Assembly (NCBI GenBank): GCA_016715865.1
Contig: JADJXM010000006.1
Span: forward strand, 1-64,000
Origin: Acidobacteriota bacterium
Lineage (GTDB): Bacteria > Acidobacteriota > Blastocatellia > RBC074
Length of the DNA: 64,000 nucleotides
Direction: 5' to 3'
The position numbers and the translations under genes are program-made. This document shows positions 1-10,349 of the stretch, in pieces. The notes beneath the pieces are model-generated. The model was given only the letters and a program-made list of their open reading frames with translations. It was not told the origin of the DNA and ran no database searches. Each line of letters begins with the position of its first letter. Positions within the stretch are counted from its first letter, which is position 1.

Positions 1-183
1 GCAAATCAACTCGATGACTTTGACCATAGGCATGAGGTAGCGAGCAGCTTCCAGGCCATCGTTAAAAATCTTCATCGCGCCTGTGAGGGGCGGAGGAGTT
101 ATGAGTTTGAAAAGAAAAGTGATTGACGCAAAAAGGAATAACAGTCCCATCAGAGTGCGGACAATGATCACAGCGATTCTCAA
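1..183 (-). CDS. DoxX-like membrane protein, truncated by window edge
   Basis: Reading leftward from a TTG codon at 183 gives 61 codons with no stop to the window edge, so the C-terminus lies outside. A GGAGG sits just upstream of the TTG. The visible part has one hydrophobic segment (residues 3-20), then a Pro-rich turn PPPLTG and the stretch MKIFNDGLEAARYLMPMVKVIEL. That arrangement resembles the first helix and following loop of DoxX/DoxD-like small membrane proteins, which have four helices and poorly defined redox-related roles. The family call rests on this short pattern only. The next gene on the same strand ends at 290, so the two may be cotranscribed. Confidence 0.55.
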   Translation of the reverse strand, partial: MRIAVIIVRTLMGLLFLFASITFLFKLITPPPLTGAMKIFNDGLEAARYLMPMVKVIELIC

Positions 184-289
184 GGGAGACCTCCAGATTG
201 AAAGATTTGATGTAGCCTGACAAAGCATCTTGCAATTCCAGATAGTATGCAAATGTTTACAGAAGTATGGCAAGAAAAGGAGGCTCAGA

Positions 290-1980
<1,691 letters not shown>

Positions 1981-1984
<4 letters not shown>

Positions 1985-2166
1985 ACCATTTCTCCAGGGC
2001 TCACTTTGGGCCGGGCATTTTGGTTGCGGGCTTGACCTTGTTGCCAGCAAAAGTCCTGATTGAAGATGTTGTAACTGTTTCGACCGGTGTCGGGCAGATA
2101 GATATACGCCAGCTTGCCCCCCGAAAGTTCCGTCACCCGACGGCGGTTCTCTTCGACGGCATTGAA
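1981..2166 (-). pseudogene. Remnant of a tricorn-type (PDZ-S41) protease C-terminal region
   Basis: A frame on the minus strand runs from just after a TAA at 2167-2169 to a TGA at 1981-1983. It reads NAVEENRRRVTELSGGKLAY followed by IYLPDTGRNSYNIFNQDF. This is the family-typical linker and opening of the S41 core in TolB/tricorn-like proteases (vEeNrrrVtelSGGrlaYvylPdT). There is no start codon, no upstream domain and no catalytic part, so it is a fossil. Its terminal TGA overlaps the ATG of the intact S41 peptidase (ATGA). This suggests either that the S41 gene once followed a tricorn-like gene as a coupled pair, or that a recombination joined them here. Confidence 0.6.
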
Positions 2167-2605
2167 TTAGAATGGTTTGCATCCGCCGCGGGTCATCTAT
2201 TAAAATCTTCGGTCTTTTGATCGGTGCGGCAATAGGGAATCTTTGCTAGCGCACTACGATTGACGCATCGCCCCGGACTTTTGCCGAAATGCATAGGCGA
2301 GCAAAAGAAGAGGGGCGTGAATATCGCGGGATTTTACTACGGAACAGAATAGTCCAGATCGATCCGGATGTGGCTGAATTTTTCAAAACTTCAGAAGCCG
2401 TCAATGAAGCGCTGCGCCGTGTGATGCGCGAGACGAAACAACCTTAATTCGACTTGCATACAAATCCCTGCCGTATTCGCGTGCGAGATCGGCGTCAATC
2501 TGTTTGTTGTCTGCCGAACTACGAAAAGACAATTGGGAATGTCTGATGAATGCCGGCTTTTACGGGCCTCCGGGCATTGCTGATCTATGAATAATCCGGT
2601 TTGGA
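2167..2605. other. Gene-poor scar between S41 peptidase and O-acylation operon
   Basis: Apart from the antitoxin-like ORF, no complete gene is visible in these roughly 440 bases. The strip lies just past the last gene of the O-acylation operon (stop at 2606). Two gene fossils in or next to it (tricorn-like and antitoxin-like) mark it as a site of past rearrangement. No clear terminator with a T-run was found after the operon. Confidence 0.5.
2289..2447 (+). CDS. Small antitoxin-like protein (52 aa), orphan or remnant
   Basis: An ATG at 2289 opens 52 codons ending in TAA at 2445-2447. The C-terminal half, IVQIDPDVAEFFKTSEAVNE followed by ALRRVMRETK, resembles the strand-helix-helix DNA-binding end of small CopG/BrnA-like antitoxins (pattern vxlDpDVaxxFxxSxxVNeALR). 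No toxin gene is recognisable on either side. No Shine-Dalgarno is obvious, and the reading frame is open only from a TAG at 2247. It may be a solitary antitoxin or the tail of a decayed toxin-antitoxin locus. It lies in the scar between the S41 gene and the O-acylation operon. Confidence 0.4.
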   Translation: MHRRAKEEGREYRGILLRNRIVQIDPDVAEFFKTSEAVNEALRRVMRETKQP

Positions 2606-3817
2606 TTACCGACGTTCCAGGTCCTCCTTGATAAAAGCTACGACCCTGTCGGTAACTTGCCTGGCAGGCTCAAGCATAGCGTGTTCGTCGTCAAAAAAAT
2701 CTTCGTCCCGCAGCATCTCCCGAAGATCCAGAAAGGGGGTGTCCCCCAACGCCTCGGTCAAAATCTTCAAGTAATAAGAGTAGAGTCCCTCATCATACAG
2801 ATTCCGGCTCAGGGAGTTCTCTGGAAGGTTGACGACGTAGAGACGGATTCCGTTCCTTGTTGCCCGGTTCACCAGGTCACTAATCTGAAATCGGACCATC
2901 TCCTCATCGGCTCGGGCATTCCATTTATGGTCGTCATTCCACCCCGGATGTTCCAACAGTGTCAGCACTAAATCTCGATTCATCGGCTTAAGGTACTGGG
3001 TCAGGTAAGGAGAGCGGAATTCACGGAGCCAACGACGGAGTGCAGGGGCAATATCCTGCTCCCGGCTGAAAGACAAAATCACCGGCAGGTCCTTCTGGTT
3101 GATGGGACTTCGCATCTTCTCCATGGAAGGAAAGCTCTTCCGGGGGGCCATGGAGTACCCTATCCCCTCCAACGCCCTGTCGAGGAGAGCAGCTACCGCC
3201 GCCTGGTAGCGGGGTTTCTGTTTCTGAAGGGCGAATTTGAGGAAAGCGAAGGCTCCCTCGTACCATTGCTTGGGTCGCAGCAGCGACCCGTTTGGACTCG
3301 ACCATCGATCGACATTGAACCTTGTGCTGTAGTTGTCGATGGAGAAGATGAGGGGCATAAAATCGAACCGATCCTTCACCGGACCAAACCGTCGGGGGAT
3401 GTTGGCAACAAACCGAAGTTGAACCCCCAACACCAAAATCTCCGGCATCGCCTCCCGGCCGTATACCTTCTCCATATAATCGAGGGTCAGGAGGCAATCG
3501 TCGAGGGTCGCCGTACTGAGGGCGCCGTTGTATGCCTCTTTATCGGGGAAAGCCTCGTCAAATCGCTCATTGAGAAGAGATTCTCCGGCAGCGGATGGCC
3601 CCATGAGGAGGATGCGCCGTTTGCCAGGCCGATCCATTAATGCAGGGAGGAGATAACGGATCGGGTCCTCCCCGGCCTGATAAGGGTAGACATCTCTCCT
3701 CGCTTCGGCCCACCGGGTGATCCCCTGGAAGAAGAGGGAGGTCATTCCGTAAACGATTCCCGCCGTTACGAAAATGGCGACTGTCAGACGAAGTTTCCTA
3801 AAATCCCGTGTAAACAA
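2606..3817 (-). CDS. SGNH-like/DltD-like protein of the O-acylation operon
   Basis: 403 residues. The start is a TTG at 3817 with GGAG seven bases upstream, inside the end of the microprotein gene. One N-terminal membrane segment (about residues 10-32) is followed by a large outer domain. Near residue 70 the segment RRILLMGPSAAGESL occupies the position of SGNH block I. Near the C-terminus FFDDEHAML supplies a D-x-x-H pair like the catalytic Asp/His of SGNH and DltD proteins. The order MBOAT, microprotein, SGNH with overlapping ends mirrors dltB/dltX/dltD. By analogy it would accept the acyl group outside the membrane and move it to a surface polymer. Sequence similarity to DltD itself cannot be judged by eye; the role is inferred from fold motifs and context. 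Confidence 0.65.
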   Translation of the reverse strand: MFTRDFRKLRLTVAIFVTAGIVYGMTSLFFQGITRWAEARRDVYPYQAGEDPIRYLLPALMDRPGKRRILLMGPSAAGESLLNERFDEAFPDKEAYNGALSTATLDDCLLTLDYMEKVYGREAMPEILVLGVQLRFVANIPRRFGPVKDRFDFMPLIFSIDNYSTRFNVDRWSSPNGSLLRPKQWYEGAFAFLKFALQKQKPRYQAAVAALLDRALEGIGYSMAPRKSFPSMEKMRSPINQKDLPVILSFSREQDIAPALRRWLREFRSPYLTQYLKPMNRDLVLTLLEHPGWNDDHKWNARADEEMVRFQISDLVNRATRNGIRLYVVNLPENSLSRNLYDEGLYSYYLKILTEALGDTPFLDLREMLRDEDFFDDEHAMLEPARQVTDRVVAFIKEDLERR

Positions 3818-3902
3818 AATCCATCTCCGTCGTGCCGAATAAGATGAGAAACGACATGAGAAACGCCACAGCCAGAAGCTTTAAAATTACCCGTATCGTC
3901 AT
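3798..3902 (-). CDS. 34-residue membrane microprotein with DltX-like C-terminal FxYxxF motif
   Basis: The ATG at 3902 overlaps the TGA stop of the MBOAT gene (ATGA), and the TAG stop lies within the start of the SGNH gene, so the ORF is coupled on both sides. The product is a short basic N-terminus (MTIR), one hydrophobic helix (VILKLLAVAFLMSFLILF), and a C-terminus ending exactly in FVYTGF. In Gram-positive Dlt systems, DltX is a small single-helix protein encoded beside the MBOAT gene; its conserved C-terminal FxYxxF motif (for example FIYNEF) reaches DltB and takes part in acyl transfer to DltD. Size, topology, gene position and the last six residues all match. The homology claim is an inference because the protein is too short for strong statistics. 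Confidence 0.75.
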   Translation of the reverse strand: MTIRVILKLLAVAFLMSFLILFGTTEMDFVYTGF

Positions 3903-5116
3903 AGACCAAGTATCCTTCGGAAGATGATAAAAGAGTCCTCTAAATTATGGTTGAAGAATACAAAGGCAAAGGCCACAGCATTAAAGGTGAGAAAGATGCC
4001 CACTCCTTTTCCCCAGAAAGTAGCGCGCCATTCTCTCACTCTTCTTCTCCCAAAACTTTGAACTGCCATGGTATTCCATGTGTGATAAATTACAAGAAAA
4101 AGGCCATGGCTGAGGCCAAAGAAGAGAAATGCCATGGTCGTCCCGTGCCAGAGACCGGAGACCAGCATGGTAACCAGAAGGCTCACGTTTAAAGAAACCA
4201 GGGGCCGGGAGAAAAATCCACCCGAAGAGAGAGTCTGCTTATAGAGGGGAGAGAAAACGTAATCAGTGAACCAGTGGGTGAGGGAGATGTGCTGGCGGAG
4301 CCAAAAGTCAGAAATATTTTTGGCAATAAATGGATTGTTGAAATTCTCAGGCGGCCGAACCCCGAAAAGGCTCCCCACCCCAATCATGATATCGCAGTAC
4401 CCGGCGAAGTTGAGATAGAGAAAGAAGTAGAAAGCATAAATGCTCAACAGCAGTTGGCCCGAACTCATCTCGGCAATGGTCACCCCCGATGGGGATACAA
4501 AAGGGACCAGAAAATCGGCCAGAGCGTAAGCCTTGACACATCCCATCAAGATTCGCAACAGGGCGTCAAGGTAGGCCTCGAAGGTGAGTGGAATCGCCGC
4601 CTTCCTGCCATACCACTGTTCCCGGTAATCGTCGTACCGCTGGATCGGCCCCATCATGAAAGTAGTGAAATTGAGGAGGTAGTTGATAAATACCCAGAAA
4701 TCGAAGGGGCCCAATGTCCTGCTTCGAGCCTCGATCATGACATGGATGATCTTGAAGAGAAGAAAGCTGAGGCCGGCGGCGGCCAGGACCTTTGTTTGCA
4801 GCGATTCGTGGAGAATCCATTTCAGGAACTCGTAGTTTCGCATGTAAACAAAAACCAGGACAATAGCCGGCAGCCCAATTCGGAAGGACCACTTGGGACT
4901 ATTGAGAATAGAGTAGACCAATCCATACCCGAAGAGACAAAAAAGAAGGGTCGAGTAGAAATTGGTTCCCCCCTGGAGGAACCACCAGACAAAAAGGACA
5001 TTGAGGGCAAGGAACACCCCCTGCTTCGCCATTCCCCTTAAGATCGACAGAAGAATGACGGCGGAGATTGCAAAAAGGATGAATAGTGGGGACAAAAGGG
5101 AAAATTGAAAGTTCAT
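3899..5116 (-). CDS. MBOAT family O-acyltransferase (DltB/AlgI-like)
   Basis: 405 residues with about ten hydrophobic segments. The MBOAT signature is present: NYLLNFTTFMMGPIQRYDDY in the middle, matching the S/T-x-G-P-I-x-R-Y-x-x-F loop of DltB/AlgI, and LVSGLWHGTTMAFLFFGLSH near the C-terminus carrying the WHG catalytic His. DltB passes an acyl group from a carrier-protein thioester across the membrane. Here a dedicated carrier protein is encoded 8 bases upstream and a DltX-like microprotein overlaps its stop codon. Base composition from about 2.6 to 5.1 kb is visibly less GC-rich than the surrounding genes, which fits acquisition by transfer. Confidence 0.85.
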   Translation of the reverse strand: MNFQFSLLSPLFILFAISAVILLSILRGMAKQGVFLALNVLFVWWFLQGGTNFYSTLLFCLFGYGLVYSILNSPKWSFRIGLPAIVLVFVYMRNYEFLKWILHESLQTKVLAAAGLSFLLFKIIHVMIEARSRTLGPFDFWVFINYLLNFTTFMMGPIQRYDDYREQWYGRKAAIPLTFEAYLDALLRILMGCVKAYALADFLVPFVSPSGVTIAEMSSGQLLLSIYAFYFFLYLNFAGYCDIMIGVGSLFGVRPPENFNNPFIAKNISDFWLRQHISLTHWFTDYVFSPLYKQTLSSGGFFSRPLVSLNVSLLVTMLVSGLWHGTTMAFLFFGLSHGLFLVIYHTWNTMAVQSFGRRRVREWRATFWGKGVGIFLTFNAVAFAFVFFNHNLEDSFIIFRRILGL

Positions 5117-5124
5117 GCTAAAGC

Positions 5125-5367
5125 TTACGACGATTTATTTTCGATCAGCGCTGCCATCTCGCCGACGTTCGCCAGACTGACAACTTCGCCGGTATTAAAA
5201 TGTATTCCAAAGGCCTGTTCAATAGCTACCAGGAGTTGAATGTGCATAAGCGAATCCCAATCTTCAATATCATCGGCTGTCGTTTCCGGACCAACAATAA
5301 GCTGGTCGTCATCAAATGTTTCCCGAAAGACCTTTGTTAATCTCTCCCAGATGTTGTTGGTATCCAT
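5125..5367 (-). CDS. Acyl carrier protein of the O-acylation operon
   Basis: 80 residues, acidic, four-helix carrier pattern. The phosphopantetheine site is EDWDSLMHIQLL, with the modified Ser at about residue 39 in the D-S-L motif. The ATG at 5367 follows the FkbH stop by two bases (TGAGTATG), and the MBOAT ATG follows this stop after 8 bases, so the three genes are one transcription and probably translation unit. Its place between a loading enzyme and an MBOAT protein parallels DltC, the D-alanyl carrier protein. A phosphopantetheinyl transferase would have to act in trans; none is seen in the window. Confidence 0.85.
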   Translation of the reverse strand: MDTNNIWERLTKVFRETFDDDQLIVGPETTADDIEDWDSLMHIQLLVAIEQAFGIHFNTGEVVSLANVGEMAALIENKSS

Positions 5368-5369
5368 AC

Positions 5370-7238
5370 TCAGTAGTCCTCCACAAGCTCAATAGAAACG
5401 TCAAACGGTTTATAGCTTTCGACGTCCAAACACCAGCGCGTAGCGCCGTCCTGGTCCGTACCCACCCACTTGAAACCGAGCGCCTTGTAATGCTCGCGGA
5501 CCAGGCCATTTTTTGGCGTCGGCCGGTATACACCGTACAGGCTCGTCACGCCTCGCGCACGTGCCTTTTCCACGACATAGTTGCACAGCAAATTTTCCAC
5601 CCCGCGTTTGAGCACACGGCAGCTCATGAGCCATTCCTCGATGTGCAACTCGTCCCGCTCGTGACGGGCAAAGAACACACTGATGAGGCCATTATCACCA
5701 AATCGATCTGTCGCACGCACATAGGCTGTCAACACCTCTGAGTCGTGCATCAAATCCTCACACTGTGACCGACTCAGCCGCAGCGTCGTGAGATTGAATT
5801 GATTGCTCTTGTTGATAAGCTGGGTTATACGGTCCAGGTGCAGATCCTCAAAAGGCCGAATCACCGCCTTCTGCGCAAGCGAGGCCAGGTAGCTGGCATA
5901 GTCAGTCGCCGATTCACGTAACTTTTCTCTTTGAGTATTTTCCTTATATTGTTGGGTCCGCTGATGATCCTCAGCACTGAGCGCCGTGCTCTCAAACCAG
6001 CCGGCCTCATCAAGTAAGCGGGGATAGTCAGCGGGATCATTGGAGAGCTCCACCACCTTCACTTCCGGCAACCTCTGCCGCACGTGTTCACGTTCGGCCG
6101 GATTGTCGTCAACAAACACAAGTGCGTTGATACCGATGTTCAGCTCACTGGCGATTTCACGCAGATTATCCGGCTTGGGTTTCCAGTTTGCCTTGAAGGA
6201 GACGAAATCCTCGCGTTTGAGGATCATTTCGGGATGTTTCAGGAAGGGCGCAAGGGCGTTTGCTTCTTCGTTCTTACTGCAGACTGCGAGCAGGACCCCA
6301 CGCTGCTTGAGCCTTAGTACATATTCCTGGAAGACCTTGAAGGCTTCACCAACAGCGTCCCCCTCTCCAATCGCGATGCCTTCCAGCCCATCATCACCCA
6401 CGACCCCACCCCAAAGCGTGTTATCAAGGTCCAGGACGAGGCACTTCGCCGTGGAGCCAAATAGAGCCCCAACGATGCGCGCCGTGTTGACCACATATGG
6501 CACCAGGCACTGAAACGAAACCGGCTGCCTGGCATGGAACCAGTAACGCGGGTCAAACCACTGCGTCACCCCATAGTGGGCTGCAAGCCCCTCAACGTCA
6601 TTGATGTGGACGTAAGCGGGGGCCCGGTCTCCCAACGTAAGGTTCAATCGGCGCAGGAAGTTATTGGCTTCCCATGGCAGTTTAGTACCCAGATTTCCCA
6701 GTGGACGCGTTGGGAGTGGATGGAAATTGTTCAGAATGATCTCGCATTGGGTATGCTGATGGAGCTGCGCACAGAGAGCCAGCCAGTACTCACACACCTC
6801 CTCAACCACCTGTTGCACGTCGTCTCGACTATCTCCGGGCTCCGGCCACCTTGGCAGATTTGCAGGGGTAGTCACCACAACAGCGACCTCCGGCCGAAAC
6901 GCGACCGTGGCACTCGAAGCGTCCAGCATCTCTGACGCAAATGTATTGTATGCAGACCGGTACATCTCACAACCAAATCCCACCGCTTCCAAGGCGAGCT
7001 CCAGCGGTGCCTGCAACATTTCGGTACCGGCTCCGCCGAGCAGTGCCACCTTTACCGTCTTGGTAGATGCCAGCCCTGGGGCCTTGCCTGCAAGACGCTG
7101 CCGCCACCGGCACAGCGAGGCAAAGGCGGGATAATCTCTGACATACCGCGCTTGCTCCAGTACGGTATGATGCGCCTCGCTATAGTGCCCTGCCTTAAAG
7201 AGAGCTTTGACTACTTCTATATTTGGCCTTTCGCTCAT
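5370..7238 (-). CDS. FkbH-like HAD-IIIC/GNAT protein, predicted acyl-carrier loading enzyme
   Basis: 622 residues from the ATG at 7238; an in-frame ATG at 7307 is possible but has no properly spaced ribosome-binding site. Order: a short helical N-terminus, an SGNH-like domain (about residues 60-260), an HAD domain opening with CLVLDLDNTLWGGVVGDDG (Asp nucleophile motif DxDxT) and continuing with VCSKNEEA and NWKPKPDN...VFVDDNPAER, then a C-terminal GNAT-like domain (about 450-600). FkbH proteins of polyketide clusters dephosphorylate 1,3-bisphosphoglycerate and load a glyceryl group onto an acyl carrier protein. The next gene, two bases on, is such a carrier. The predicted role is supplying a glyceryl-type thioester to the MBOAT protein in place of DltA; the actual acyl group is not known. 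Confidence 0.8.
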   Translation of the reverse strand: MSERPNIEVVKALFKAGHYSEAHHTVLEQARYVRDYPAFASLCRWRQRLAGKAPGLASTKTVKVALLGGAGTEMLQAPLELALEAVGFGCEMYRSAYNTFASEMLDASSATVAFRPEVAVVVTTPANLPRWPEPGDSRDDVQQVVEEVCEYWLALCAQLHQHTQCEIILNNFHPLPTRPLGNLGTKLPWEANNFLRRLNLTLGDRAPAYVHINDVEGLAAHYGVTQWFDPRYWFHARQPVSFQCLVPYVVNTARIVGALFGSTAKCLVLDLDNTLWGGVVGDDGLEGIAIGEGDAVGEAFKVFQEYVLRLKQRGVLLAVCSKNEEANALAPFLKHPEMILKREDFVSFKANWKPKPDNLREIASELNIGINALVFVDDNPAEREHVRQRLPEVKVVELSNDPADYPRLLDEAGWFESTALSAEDHQRTQQYKENTQREKLRESATDYASYLASLAQKAVIRPFEDLHLDRITQLINKSNQFNLTTLRLSRSQCEDLMHDSEVLTAYVRATDRFGDNGLISVFFARHERDELHIEEWLMSCRVLKRGVENLLCNYVVEKARARGVTSLYGVYRPTPKNGLVREHYKALGFKWVGTDQDGATRWCLDVESYKPFDVSIELVEDY

Positions 7239-7491
7239 AACATCTGCGCCCTTCCCATCCGAACCACCCAGTCTCGAACCACTGGAGAAGCCTTCATTGC
7301 TTTCCATCCTCTCAAGTTTTTGAGCCTCTGGGAATCCCGGGGCTGTTCATGGTCAAAATTTCTGTCTTTTCAATTGCCAAAGCGGTTACATGATTAATAA
7401 TAAACGTGAAGTGAATTGTCCTGTGAATCAGATTCTATGCGGGGTCGGCGATATCGAGAGGCTTAAGCAAATCACGTAACTCATTGAAAAT

Positions 7492-7571
<80 letters not shown>

Positions 7572-7711
7572 ATACCCGTTTTTTCTCTGGCTGAGAGTAA
7601 TTGACCGCTTCCCTGACCATCCCTTCCAGGGCCCGTCAAAGAAGGTGGAAAGAGTAACACAAGCCATACTTTTGAGCCAGAGGCTCGTGAAAATATTTTC
7701 ATTCTCCAGGA

Positions 7712-8371
7712 TCAGGATTCGACAACGGAGTGTCCTGGCAGAGGGAGCGATTCAGGCGGGAGAGCGGAGGCGACTACGGACTGAAGCCGATCGGCGTATG
7801 CAAGCAGATGCTCCTTCTCGCGCGACTTTATCTCGGAGTCGGTCATTTCGATCGGCGGGTGATAGACGATCCGCAATTTGTAGGGACGCGGAAAAGTGTG
7901 ATGCGGAGCGAAGGCGTCGTATCCGCCGATGATCGTGACAGGGACTACCGGAACGCGGGTTTCGATGGCGAGGCGGACTACGCCGGGCTTGAAAGGCATG
8001 AGCCTGCCGGTTTTAGTGCGTGCGCCTTCGGGAAAGATGACCAGGCTGCCACCCGATCTCAGATGTTCCAGTGAGTGGCGCAGAGCATGCCGGTCGCCCT
8101 GATTGAGCTTGACCGGAAAGGCCCCGTAATACCTCATCAATGAGCCGAGCAAAGGGAGTTTCGTCATGCGGTCCCATGTCATGTAGCGCATCGGCCGCGT
8201 AATCGGCGCCGAGACCCAGAACGGGTCCAGATAACTGACGTGGTTGGGCGCCATGATCATCGGCCCGTCGACAGGGACATGCTCAAGCCCGCGATATTCG
8301 ATCCGGAAATATATCCGGCAGATCGTCACAACTATCAGCCGTGTAAACTGGAAGACGATGTCATTGTCCAT
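7712..8371 (-). CDS. plsC: 1-acyl-sn-glycerol-3-phosphate acyltransferase (PlsC family)
   Basis: 219 residues. The ATG at 8371 is chosen because residues upstream of it in the longer frame are encoded by the repeat at 8377-8411. The family motifs are clear: NHVSYLDPFW (the HX4D catalytic block), then YGAFPVKLN, FPEGARTKTG (substrate-binding block III) and VPVVPVTIIGG. It acylates the sn-2 position of lysophosphatidate on the inner membrane face. A hydrophobic N-terminal stretch could anchor it. The upstream GMC gene on the same strand is separated only by the inverted repeat at 8377-8503. Confidence 0.88.
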   Translation of the reverse strand: MDNDIVFQFTRLIVVTICRIYFRIEYRGLEHVPVDGPMIMAPNHVSYLDPFWVSAPITRPMRYMTWDRMTKLPLLGSLMRYYGAFPVKLNQGDRHALRHSLEHLRSGGSLVIFPEGARTKTGRLMPFKPGVVRLAIETRVPVVPVTIIGGYDAFAPHHTFPRPYKLRIVYHPPIEMTDSEIKSREKEHLLAYADRLQSVVASALPPESLPLPGHSVVES

Positions 8372-8376
8372 GATCA

Positions 8377-8501
8377 GTTGAAAGTTAAAAGTCGAAAGTT
8401 GAAAGATGAAAGTGGGGTCTGATGTCTGACAGGTATTTTGAAACAAGATTGAGCATTGAATGAGTGTACAGACTTTCAACTTTCAACATTCATCTTTTAA
8501 C

Positions 8502-8503
<2 letters not shown>
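8377..8503. repeat. Inverted-repeat element, family A (GTTGAAAGT arms)
   Basis: Left arm 8377-8411 is built of AAAGTTGAAAGT-like units. Right arm 8470-8503 is its imperfect reverse complement (ACTTTCAACTTTCAACATTC). The loop is about 58 bases. The element fills the whole junction between the GMC oxidoreductase, whose stop codon lies in the right arm, and plsC, whose start codon is 5 bases past the left arm. Confidence 0.8.
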
Positions 8504-10142
<1,639 letters not shown>

Positions 10143-10349
10143 CCGGCCTCCTGATATCTGCAAAGCCATGATTATCGAGTGAGCGTGAATCCTAACACAA
10201 CGGAACGGGAGCGACACGGAAGGTGAGCGTCTGCGAGCGTCTCCCATAAATAAAAAAATCGACCGAAACAGCTTTACGATTTCGATATTTTCCATTCAAA
10301 TAAAGAGGTCAGAAATCATAAAATCTAATTCTTATCCACAGGCGCAGTT

